Assembly: GCF_002025665.1 (NCBI RefSeq)
Contig: NZ_CP018786.1
Location: forward strand, 5,022,001-5,086,000
Origin: Chryseobacterium indologenes
GTDB lineage: Bacteria > Bacteroidota > Bacteroidia > Flavobacteriales > Weeksellaceae
DNA length: 64,000 nucleotides
Direction: 5' to 3'
Shown here: one piece after another, positions 52,777 through 59,970 of the stretch
Numbering within the stretch: position 1 is the first letter of the stretch
Layout: each line of letters starts with the position of its first letter
Notes under the pieces: generated by a model
The model's database searches: none
What the model was told of the DNA's origin: nothing
Seen by the model: the letters and a program-made list of their open reading frames with translations, nothing else
Made by a program: the position numbers and the translations under genes

Positions 52777-54039
52777 TTAGTATAGATCAAAAAATTTCTT
52801 AAATGCAGGAACTACAATGGTAGCAGGAGGTTCTTGTTTTATTGTGATTTTCCCGTTACATGACGTTCCTTCCTTTATTGAAATATTGGGACCCTTGGCA
52901 GAGGTCCATTTGAAACCGCTATAAGATTTAGGATCTTTCTCAAATTCTACATGCACTTCAAACAGAGGGCCTGAGGATAATAACCCTTTAGCCAGCTGAT
53001 CGTTTTTTACTGAAGTCATCATTCCTCGTTCAGTAATAGGAAAATCAGAAACATAGGTAACTTTTCCTTCCATAAACCCATATTCCTGAGGTTGTACAGT
53101 AGACGGGACAACAAGAGCTTCCATCCCTTTCCTAATTTTTTTTCCATCCTGAGAAGGGATATACAAAACTCCTTTGAGTACGGCAAAGTTTTCTGTCCCT
53201 TTATTTTTTAATTTAAATAATGGTGTTCCTGCTCCTACAACTCCTCCGGCATCCGTTAAAACTTCTACAACTTCTCCATCATAAGGGCTTTTAATTTTAT
53301 TCTGAGTTTCATATCTTTCTGATAAAAACTGAAGATTTCTTTCTGCTTCTGAAATACGCTGATTTTGCAACGTAATTTTTTGTTGTAAATCAAAACCCAG
53401 GTTATGCTGTTGGCTTGATGCTTCCGCCATTTGTCCTTTTAATCTTTCTATTGTGTTTTTTGAGGCATCTATCTGTTGTTTCGTTCCTGCTACCTGAGAC
53501 TTTATAATGAGTCCTTTATTCAGTAGATTATTCTCTGATTCGAGTTGGCTGTAAAGGAATGCCAGCTTTTTCTTTTCAGCTTCTATTTCTCCCTGAATAC
53601 TGACCCTGTTCTGGTTAATTAATTTTCCTTCAAGCTGATTTCCTTGACTGCCATAGGCCATTAGTTTTCCCATCTCAAATTTTCTATCTGAGAGTACAGC
53701 CTTTGCATCTTCGATTTGCTGATAAAGTTCGGGCTGTTGAATAGTAGCAATAATATCTCCTTTTTTCACATCATCTCCAATAGAGACATGAAGCTTAACA
53801 AGCTGACCTTGAGAGGTAGCAACTACTTCATGTACTTCTCCTCCAAGTACCACTCCTGTAGCATTCAATTTTGTTTTTACCGTACCCATTACTGACCAGC
53901 AAATTCCTGTTACCAATGCAATAAAAACCGTAAAAAGGGCAATCCAAGCTTTGGGCCCCGTAACTTTTATGAGCTGATCTAATTTCTCCGGAGTAGACAG
54001 TTTTTCTAATGCTGACTTTCTAAAAAACCCTGCTGACAT
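52777..54039 (-). CDS. HlyD-family membrane fusion protein (NHLM secretion protein type)
   Basis: A 420-residue periplasmic adaptor. One N-terminal membrane helix (about 33-52, WIALFTVFIALVTGICWSVM) is followed by the lipoyl-like half GGEVHEVVATSQGQLVKLHVSIGDDVKKGDIIATIQQPEL. A coiled-coil hairpin (about 115-250, with LYSQLESENNLLNKGLIIKSQ) is followed by the other lipoyl half and a beta-barrel domain (IKSPYDGEVVEVLTDAGGVVGAGTPLFKL). It links the inner-membrane ABC pair to TolC. Eleven bases separate it from the TolC gene. Confidence 0.93.
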   Translation of the reverse strand: MSAGFFRKSALEKLSTPEKLDQLIKVTGPKAWIALFTVFIALVTGICWSVMGTVKTKLNATGVVLGGEVHEVVATSQGQLVKLHVSIGDDVKKGDIIATIQQPELYQQIEDAKAVLSDRKFEMGKLMAYGSQGNQLEGKLINQNRVSIQGEIEAEKKKLAFLYSQLESENNLLNKGLIIKSQVAGTKQQIDASKNTIERLKGQMAEASSQQHNLGFDLQQKITLQNQRISEAERNLQFLSERYETQNKIKSPYDGEVVEVLTDAGGVVGAGTPLFKLKNKGTENFAVLKGVLYIPSQDGKKIRKGMEALVVPSTVQPQEYGFMEGKVTYVSDFPITERGMMTSVKNDQLAKGLLSSGPLFEVHVEFEKDPKSYSGFKWTSAKGPNISIKEGTSCNGKITIKQEPPATIVVPAFKKFFDLY

Positions 54040-54050
54040 AATTTTAATAT

Positions 54051-55625
54051 TTAATAATTAGAGATGTTTGGTATCGTGTAAAAAACATTCTGATTTAAAG
54101 TAAATCCTTTATCTCCCTGAGATATTAATGTTCCTGTTTCATGTCTCAGATTAATAATGGCATTGGCAAATTGCTGGTATGCCTGAAGGTATTCCAATTC
54201 TGAGGATGTAAGCCTTTCCTGAAATAAGATTACATTAAGAATAGTTGTTAGCCCCGCTTGTAATTTTACCTGTTCGTTATTAAAAGCATCTTTGTATGAA
54301 TTAAGAGCTTCTTTTGCTTTTTCTAAAACAACAACACTATTATCCAGAGTATTGATGGCATTACTGATATTCAGCTCTATGTTCCTTTGTAGATTATCAT
54401 TTGAGATTTTCTGATCATTTAAGGCAACGAGGCTTTTGGCATAGTTTCCTTTCGCAAGATTATTATTAACAGGGAAAGTAAATGTCAGCTTAGCACCTGC
54501 GCCTAAATTCCTTCCTTCATTATTAGTAAATGAAGAAAATGTTTTGTCTATTCCATTTCCTGCAATGGCACTTCCATAGAAAACAAAACCAGTAAGATCT
54601 AATTGAGGTTTTGTATTGTTTTCTGCAAGTTTATACTGCATTTCCAAGGCATCAGAAATTTTTTCAACCGCTTTCAGATCACCTCTTTTTTCTTTAGCTA
54701 TTTTAATCAGAGTATTTCTATCAAGTCCTTCTCTGTATTGAGATTCAGTAATAGCTGGAAACTCATTGGAAGGAGTATCCAATTGGAGGCTTTCTTCATT
54801 ACTTAGTCCTATTACTCTTCCCAGATTTATTCTTGCTGTATACAAATTTTGTTCTGCAAGAGCTGTCAGTTTTTCCTGATTAGAGAGGTCTGCATTAACC
54901 TGGGCCAAATCTCCGGCCGGTTTTTTATCTGCTTTTATAAGCTCTCTTGTAACTTCCATTACATTTCTTACCCGGCTTTCATTTTCTTTATAAATTTCTA
55001 AACTTCTATAAGCCAGATAATAATTCCAGTATGCTTTACCTATTTGCAGAATGGTATATGAATTATTAAACTCATTATTGCTTTTAGTATTTTCTATATA
55101 AAGCTGAGAGACTCTTTCTGATAAAGTAGTAACCTCTCTTCCCCTTCCTCTTAATAAAGGTTGTGTCAATGAAAAATTGACAGATCCCAGATGATTTCCC
55201 CAGAAAGGCCCAACAAGTTGGTTAAAGCTGTCATAAGGAAAGTTATTATTATTAAAACCATATTTAAGACTTATGTCTGTTATTTGTCCTGTTCTTAATT
55301 TTTTACGTACTCCGGCTGAAAAGTCCAGGGTGTTTGTCTTCAAAAATTTATCTATATATTGATTTCTTGTATCAGCATCGAAAAGCGTGTACCGGTTATG
55401 TTTCACAGAAAGTTCAGAAAATAAATTGATATCAAATGCACTTCTCTGGATCTGAAAATCACCCTCAGCATCCTGGATTGTATAACCACTTCTTACGATG
55501 TCCGGGTTTTTTTCAAATGCGATATTCGAAATTGTTACCAAATCGCTACTTATCTTTGACTGTCCATAGAAATTAGTGATACCGATCCCTGTAAAAAATA
55601 AATAGATAAATTTATAAAGTCTCAT
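54051..55625 (-). CDS. TolC-family outer membrane channel
   Basis: A 524-residue outer membrane efflux protein with a signal peptide (MRLYKFIYLFFTGIGITNFYG). It has the two repeated halves of TolC: long helices (about 190-260 and 400-490, e.g. EVTRELIKADKKPAGDLAQVNADLSNQEKL and YKDAFNNEQVKLQAGLTTILNVILFQERL) and beta strands ending in aromatic-rich FSLTQPLLRGRGRE. It completes the tripartite export line with the HlyD and ABC proteins encoded directly downstream. The outer membrane location follows from the family. Confidence 0.92.
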   Translation of the reverse strand: MRLYKFIYLFFTGIGITNFYGQSKISSDLVTISNIAFEKNPDIVRSGYTIQDAEGDFQIQRSAFDINLFSELSVKHNRYTLFDADTRNQYIDKFLKTNTLDFSAGVRKKLRTGQITDISLKYGFNNNNFPYDSFNQLVGPFWGNHLGSVNFSLTQPLLRGRGREVTTLSERVSQLYIENTKSNNEFNNSYTILQIGKAYWNYYLAYRSLEIYKENESRVRNVMEVTRELIKADKKPAGDLAQVNADLSNQEKLTALAEQNLYTARINLGRVIGLSNEESLQLDTPSNEFPAITESQYREGLDRNTLIKIAKEKRGDLKAVEKISDALEMQYKLAENNTKPQLDLTGFVFYGSAIAGNGIDKTFSSFTNNEGRNLGAGAKLTFTFPVNNNLAKGNYAKSLVALNDQKISNDNLQRNIELNISNAINTLDNSVVVLEKAKEALNSYKDAFNNEQVKLQAGLTTILNVILFQERLTSSELEYLQAYQQFANAIINLRHETGTLISQGDKGFTLNQNVFYTIPNISNY

Positions 55626-55648
55626 TTTACCAATGAATATTTCCGGGA

Positions 55649-56170
55649 TTAAACTTCTGAAAATCTGTGAAGTATCTGTCCAAAGCGAGCTCCTGCATTG
55701 GCAACACCATCCAATACATTCATATCTATAAGATCTTCTTCCTCAGGATTTCCATATCCTAGCTGGTCTGTTGTTTTACGTAATCTGTTTGAAAGAAATA
55801 ATGCCAGAGCATAATAGAAATTGGATCTGAATTCAGGGTTTTCTGCCATTCTGGAACTTATTGTATCACGAGAAATCTGATAGATTACTGATGGTCTGGT
55901 TACAACTACAGAAACTGATGGCGGCCTTGATTCCAGGAAAGACATTTCTCCTACAATTTCTCCTGCTTCTAGTGTTGCAATACTGTCTCCATTGCTATTA
56001 TCTGCATATATGGATAATTGCCCAGATAAAACAATAAATAAACTATCTATTGATTCACCTTTATTTATCAGCGTATATCCAATGGGTAGTTCTAATTTAC
56101 TTCCATTATGAATCATCCATTCCACATCTCTGTCATTTAATTGACCTAAGAAAAAAAGTACTCTTTTCAT
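55649..56170 (-). CDS. Cyclic-nucleotide-binding-like protein without DNA-binding domain
   Basis: A 173-residue protein with a single beta-roll of the CRP/cNMP-binding type (YTLINKGESIDSLFIVLSGQLSIY, IATLEAGEIVGEMSFLESRPPSVSVVVTRPSVIYQI) and a short helical tail (about 125-170) with no helix-turn-helix. It resembles the accessory beta-roll parts of the NHLM exporters. It could bind a small molecule or interact with the ABC2 N-terminal domain, which contains similar rolls. It is 23 bases upstream of the TolC gene. Role unknown. Confidence 0.83.
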   Translation of the reverse strand: MKRVLFFLGQLNDRDVEWMIHNGSKLELPIGYTLINKGESIDSLFIVLSGQLSIYADNSNGDSIATLEAGEIVGEMSFLESRPPSVSVVVTRPSVIYQISRDTISSRMAENPEFRSNFYYALALFLSNRLRKTTDQLGYGNPEEEDLIDMNVLDGVANAGARFGQILHRFSEV

Positions 56171-56238
56171 AATTATATTTCTTTTAAGGTTATGCTAAAG
56201 TATTTTGTTTTACGTTGATAGTTTCGCCAAAAAAACTG

Positions 56239-56571
56239 CTATTCCTGACGTTTATTTATTTTTCTCAACGAATTATACAATCCCTTATAATCTGTTATCA
56301 CACGATTATTATTCTCATCTGCCGGTTTAAGCTTTTCCTCCTTATTCATCTTCTGGGGTTTTACAGGGATATTGATATACAAATAATCCGGATCTGATTG
56401 ATCGGTTACTTTAATTTTCTTACCCATAGGAGTTTTTTTTCCAAAGAATTTTTCTAAAGCTTCTTCTGGATTTTCTATTAAATATTTTTTGAAATCTTCA
56501 TTTTCCCAAGCTTCAGAAATAATTCTAAAAAATGCTTCTTGTCCTCTCTTTTGTTCTTCTGTTAAGTTCAT
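56239..56571 (-). CDS. NHLP-leader family protein lacking a GG cleavage site
   Basis: A 110-residue protein whose first 75 residues match the nitrile-hydratase-like leader family (FRIISEAWENEDFKKYLIENPEEALEKFFG, IKVTDQSDPDYLYINIP). The remaining 35 residues are charged (VKPQKMNKEEKLKPADENNNRV), with no GG motif, no cysteine and few Ser/Thr, so it is unlikely to be a normal lanthipeptide precursor. It may serve as a leader-type adaptor, a substrate of the E1-like protein, or a different class of precursor. It is 18 bases from the AraC-type gene. Confidence 0.8.
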   Translation of the reverse strand: MNLTEEQKRGQEAFFRIISEAWENEDFKKYLIENPEEALEKFFGKKTPMGKKIKVTDQSDPDYLYINIPVKPQKMNKEEKLKPADENNNRVITDYKGLYNSLRKINKRQE

Positions 56572-56589
56572 ATTTTTGTTTTATACCTG

Positions 56590-57237
56590 TTATTCTAAAG
56601 AGTTTATGAGTTCTTTAGGGGTAATATTATATTGATCTGCAAATAATCTGGAAAAGTAATGCACATCATTATACCCTACTGCATATGCGATTTGAGAGAT
56701 AGATTTTTGTATATAGTCGTCTATCATCTGTTTAGCTTTATGAAGTCGCAAGACTCTTATATATTTATTAGGCGTCAGATACACCAGGTTAGCCACTTTT
56801 CTGTGTAACTGCCTTTCACTCACGGCCATTTTATAGGAAAGCTCATAAAGGTTTAATTCATTCTGGTTCAAAGAACCAAAAATTTCTTTTTCTAAGTTTA
56901 CAAGCCAATCCTGATCTACTTTTGCTATTTTCTGGGGATTAATCTCATCAGAGCACAACCCACGTACATTTTCATTAGACTCATAGATATCAAAAATTTC
57001 CGGTCGCCCACGAAATGTTAGGTTCAATGTTTTTGCTTTTGTTTTCAGCATCATTTCTTCAATGATATCACTTATTTCTTTGCTACTTGAAAATATGATT
57101 TCATCCTTTTTTTCTTTATGATGTAATGCTGTGCTCTTGCTTACGGTAATGATATTCTCTAACGGGTTTCTAATATTCAGGATAATCTGTTCCAAAACAT
57201 CAGGAGAGTTCCAATCTATAGTTTTTGCTGTATTCAT
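56590..57237 (-). CDS. AraC-family helix-turn-helix regulator
   Basis: A 215-residue protein with a C-terminal AraC double helix-turn-helix (about 115-213, ELSYKMAVSERQLHRKVANLVYLTPNKYIRVLRLHKAKQMI, SISQIAYAVGYNDVHYFSRLFADQYNITPKELI). The N-terminal 110 residues contain a histidine-kinase-like phosphoacceptor-helix flavour (PLENIITVSKSTALHHKEKKDE), but no ATPase domain follows. It is the second gene of the export operon, 42 bases after the acyltransferase-like gene. It probably acts as a local regulator. Confidence 0.85.
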   Translation of the reverse strand: MNTAKTIDWNSPDVLEQIILNIRNPLENIITVSKSTALHHKEKKDEIIFSSSKEISDIIEEMMLKTKAKTLNLTFRGRPEIFDIYESNENVRGLCSDEINPQKIAKVDQDWLVNLEKEIFGSLNQNELNLYELSYKMAVSERQLHRKVANLVYLTPNKYIRVLRLHKAKQMIDDYIQKSISQIAYAVGYNDVHYFSRLFADQYNITPKELINSLE

Positions 57238-57279
57238 TTTAAAAGGGGGATTTTATTAAACAGTTTTGTAATTTCATTT

Positions 57280-57882
57280 TTAGCTAACCAGATATCTATT
57301 AGCATCATAAAAACCTTTAAGCCCTTCATAGTTCATGGATACAGGAATTGTTTCTGATCCCAGATAATTAATAGAATCACCTATTACATCTGCTTTTATG
57401 CCCATCAGATTCATTACTCTTAAAAGCTTGCTGTCGCATTCTGCAAAGGCAATACTATTTTTATCATTACAAATTGGGGTAATGGCAGAGACCATTAATC
57501 TCTTAAACAATGTACGGTCCTGATTGGTTTTGTTTGTTGCAAATCTTCCAATATGCCATACTGAAGAGGCGTTTTGAGAACAACCAATATCTAAAGGATT
57601 GATATTGAATAACTTTTGAATAGGAAGTGTTGTTTTGTAATCCCACTTAATTACTCTTATAGAACCCTGGATGCTTCCCATTGTATCTTTTACAACAAAA
57701 ATTTCAGAATTTTTGAAATAGCTTAGTTCTTCATTATATACGTCTTTCACATCATTTTGAATTTCCATTTCTGGTATCACATTATCAGAATGATGATTGA
57801 AGTTTTCTTCTACTACAAATTGGGCTAGCTCTGCGAGCTGTTCCAGCTCTAATTGATTCAAGTAATTTTGTGTGATTCTCAT
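57280..57882 (-). CDS. GNAT-like acyltransferase resembling N-acyl amino acid/AHL synthases, first gene of the export operon
   Basis: A 200-residue protein with a GNAT fold of the acyl-homoserine-lactone synthase/FeeM type. The diagnostic strand is SVWHIGRFATNK (residues 107-118, compare the E-x-S-R-F/L-A strand), IQGSIRVIKWD is the preceding strand, and the end NYLGSETIPVSMNYEGLKG resembles the G-x-x-x-P-Y-type finish. No acetyl-CoA Q-x-x-G-x-G loop is seen, as expected for this branch. It could make an N-acyl signal or modify a peptide. It heads the nine-gene operon, so its product may be a self-inducing signal. Confidence 0.6.
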   Translation of the reverse strand: MRITQNYLNQLELEQLAELAQFVVEENFNHHSDNVIPEMEIQNDVKDVYNEELSYFKNSEIFVVKDTMGSIQGSIRVIKWDYKTTLPIQKLFNINPLDIGCSQNASSVWHIGRFATNKTNQDRTLFKRLMVSAITPICNDKNSIAFAECDSKLLRVMNLMGIKADVIGDSINYLGSETIPVSMNYEGLKGFYDANRYLVS

Positions 57883-57899
57883 GGCTTAGTTGTTTTTAA

Positions 57900-57907
57900 C
57901 AAATCTA
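57900..57907 (-). promoter_or_regulatory. -7 promoter box of the export operon
   Basis: On the minus strand TAGATTTG fits TAnnTTTG, 17 bases before the ATG at 57882; the same -7 to ATG distance is seen at the E1-like gene. No correctly spaced -33 TTG is present. Confidence 0.6.
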
Positions 57908-57928
57908 CTTGGCAGGGATGTCAATTCC

Positions 57929-57946
57929 ACTACACCATATTGTAGT
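57929..57946. promoter_or_regulatory. 18-base dyad 1 at the export operon promoter
   Basis: ACTACACCATATTGTAGT has perfect ACTACA/TGTAGT arms with a six-base centre. Its centre (57937.5) is 30.5 bases upstream of the -7 box, about -44 from the likely start, the classical activator position. Proposed activator site. Confidence 0.7.
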
Positions 57947-57966
57947 ATTCAACTGAAAGCCAAACA

Positions 57967-57984
57967 ACTACACTTTGGTGTAGT
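57967..57984. promoter_or_regulatory. 18-base dyad 2 in the divergent regulator/operon gap
   Basis: ACTACACTTTGGTGTAGT is a seven-base-armed palindrome, 38 bases from dyad 1. It could serve the minus-strand operon (about -82) or the plus-strand regulator gene. Confidence 0.65.
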
Positions 57985-58104
57985 AATTTGATTTTTCTTT
58001 GCAAAAACTTAATCCCTATTTAGGGATTTAAATAAATAACCATGATTTAATGTGAAAAAGAAAAATTTTACTCCGCAATATCATTTATTATGTTCATTTT
58101 ATAT

Positions 58105-58112
58105 TATTTTTG
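58105..58112 (+). promoter_or_regulatory. -7 promoter box of the LuxR-family gene
   Basis: TATTTTTG fits TAnnTTTG and overlaps the TTG codon at 58110 that would open a longer frame, which supports the ATG at 58134 as start. Confidence 0.5.
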
Positions 58113-58133
58113 TATAAAACTGACAAAATAAGC

Positions 58134-58892
58134 ATGGATGAAAAAGATTCTTTCTTTAATCATAGAAATACAATAAGCAGCGTAACTGAAGAGGAGAAGG
58201 AACAACAATTCAGTTATCTGGAATCGATTAAGGCATTTGCAAGAGCCACATACACTAGCATTTATGTAATTGATTATATGAAGCAGGGGTTTGAATATGT
58301 TTCAGACAACCCGCTTTTTCTTTGTGGCAATACTCCGGAGCAAGTATTGGAGATGGGATATGCTTTTTATTTTAAATATGTTCCTCAAAAGGACCTGGAA
58401 CTTTTGTTAAAGATCAATTCTGTAGGATTTGATTTTTATGATAAGATTCCTCTTGAAAAAAGGCTGGATTACACCATTTCTTATGATTTTCACATTATAA
58501 ACAAGGAGAATAAAAAGATATTAGTTAATCAAAAATTAACGCCTTTATTTCTTAATAAAGACGGAAAAATATGGAAGGCAGTATGTCTTATTTCTATTTC
58601 TTCAGAGAGGGATTCCGGGAATATTAAAATATATCAAAATGGAGAAAATAAAGTCTATCATTACAGACTGGATCAAGATATATGGGAAGCGGAAAAAAAA
58701 GCAGTATTATCCAAACGAGAACTTGAAATATTACAGCTTTGTGCAAGAGGATTCACGATTAATGATATAGCAAAAGCCATATTTATTTCTCCGGATACAG
58801 TAAAGTTTCATCGAAGAAAATTATTTGAAAGATTAGAGGTAAGCAGTATTACAGAGGCAATTGCATACGCTACAAATAATAAATTGATTTAG
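58134..58892 (+). CDS. LuxR-family regulator with PAS-like N-terminal domain
   Basis: A 252-residue regulator from the ATG at 58134. The N-terminal two thirds look like a PAS-type sensor (TSIYVIDYMKQGFEYVSDNPLFLCGNTPEQVLEMG, YDFHIINKENKKILVNQKLTPLFLNKDGKIW). The C-terminal GerE/LuxR domain is complete: LSKRELEILQLCARGFTINDIAKAIFISPDTVKFHRRKLFERLEV. It is divergent from the acyltransferase-led operon, with both 18-base dyads in the gap, and so is the most likely protein to bind them. The ligand could be an acyl compound made by the adjacent enzyme; this is inference. Confidence 0.9.
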   Translation: MDEKDSFFNHRNTISSVTEEEKEQQFSYLESIKAFARATYTSIYVIDYMKQGFEYVSDNPLFLCGNTPEQVLEMGYAFYFKYVPQKDLELLLKINSVGFDFYDKIPLEKRLDYTISYDFHIINKENKKILVNQKLTPLFLNKDGKIWKAVCLISISSERDSGNIKIYQNGENKVYHYRLDQDIWEAEKKAVLSKRELEILQLCARGFTINDIAKAIFISPDTVKFHRRKLFERLEVSSITEAIAYATNNKLI

Positions 58893-59151
58893 TGTAAGAA
58901 TGTCTCCCATAGATTTAACAATCTCATTGATAAACAGCGACAATAAAATATAATATAAGCTCTTCTTCTCTGGATATATGCTCTGATGTTAAGCAATCAG
59001 TCCGGTGAAAAATTCTTTAAGAGTAAATAGAAATCTCTTATTTAAAATGAATACTCCATGGTTTCAAAGAAAACCTGTGGACAGAATTGCTTGGGTTATT
59101 AACAGAGTAAGAATTATCTTCTGTTGAAAGGGAAAACGTTCTAATAAAAAG
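58893..59151. other. Gap after the LuxR-family gene
   Basis: A 259-base gap with a small open frame (59047-59127, listed separately) preceded by a short hairpin TAAGAG/CTCTTA (about 59019-59040). I found no clear terminator or promoter. Confidence 0.4.
59047..59127 (+). CDS. Possible 26-residue cationic peptide
   Basis: An ATG opens a frame of 26 codons on the plus strand. The peptide starts MNTPWFQRKPVDR and ends NRVRIIFC, is rich in Arg/Lys plus aromatic and branched residues, and its last residue is a single cysteine. It has no GG or NHLP leader. It lies in the gap between the LuxR-type gene and a convergent gene. It could be a small signal or toxin-like peptide or a chance frame. Confidence 0.25.
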   Translation: MNTPWFQRKPVDRIAWVINRVRIIFC

Positions 59152-59940
59152 CTATTTCTTTTTCAAATATTGTGAAACATCTACAAGTTCATATTTAGGA
59201 CTTCTTTTCAGGAACTCATTAAGAAATGCTGTATGAGTAGCTCCCATAATTATCAGAACCCGGTCATCTTTTGTAACAGGAAGTTGGTTTAAGTTTGAAA
59301 ATATTCTTAAATTTCTTTTATAAAATTTACTCGCTTCATCCGCTCCTTCAAAATTTCCTTTAGTACTGCTGTACGTTAAAATATCTGCATTAATGTTAAT
59401 CAAACCTTCTAAAGTCTCTTTTGAATTGAAGAAAATTAATTTTTCTAACGTTGACAAACTCTCCACTTTAGCAAATTTTTTAAAAAGGTTAAGTTTATAA
59501 TTCTTTGAAGTCATACTGTCTACCGGATCTTTCAACTCATCTGCAATATTATAGTTGTACATTGCTGTTTCTTTATCATCAATTCCATAGATATTTTTTA
59601 CCCCTGAAACTTTGGCTACTTGATAGGCTAATGCTTCTACTTCTCCCTTATATTTAGTATTATATTTTCCGTCATGTAAAAAGTTAGAATAATCTTTCTT
59701 AAGTTCTTCGTTATTATTTGGAATGATTTCCACACAAATCATTGTCGGTTTAAAATCTGCCAACATATTAATTATAGCATCAATCTCAACACTATTTTTA
59801 TCTGAATCGTATTTTACCTTATTGGCATCAGTAGTATTTCCCATATGGAAAACACCTAAGTTCAAAACTTTAGATTTTTGTCCAAATAGATTAAACCAAC
59901 CTAATACTATGATTAATAATATAAACTTTCTTATTTTCAT
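59152..59940 (-). CDS. DUF5694/TraB-like secreted protein
   Basis: A 262-residue protein with an N-terminal signal/membrane segment (KFILLIIVLGWFNLFG). It resembles the DUF5694 family, which has the EreA/ChaN/TraB-like fold: VLNLGVFHMGN near the start, TMICVEIIPNN with a conserved Glu, NIYGIDD, and VLIIMGATHTAFLNEFL near the end with His. These families include hydrolase-like proteins of uncertain function; one possibility is self-protection, but there is no evidence for it here. It is 30 bases after the dehydratase gene, in the same direction, so it is likely co-transcribed with it. Confidence 0.77.
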   Translation of the reverse strand: MKIRKFILLIIVLGWFNLFGQKSKVLNLGVFHMGNTTDANKVKYDSDKNSVEIDAIINMLADFKPTMICVEIIPNNNEELKKDYSNFLHDGKYNTKYKGEVEALAYQVAKVSGVKNIYGIDDKETAMYNYNIADELKDPVDSMTSKNYKLNLFKKFAKVESLSTLEKLIFFNSKETLEGLININADILTYSSTKGNFEGADEASKFYKRNLRIFSNLNQLPVTKDDRVLIIMGATHTAFLNEFLKRSPKYELVDVSQYLKKK

Positions 59941-59970
59941 AACTTTAAATGATCTTATAACTATAAATAT

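Noticed and set aside
57967..57984. Dyad 2 as a transcription terminator
   Set aside because: It has no following T-run, is in a divergent promoter gap, and its sequence recurs at two other promoters.
58110..58133. Upstream TTG start for the LuxR-type gene
   Set aside because: The TTG overlaps the TATTTTTG box, so translation from it is unlikely; the ATG at 58134 is used.
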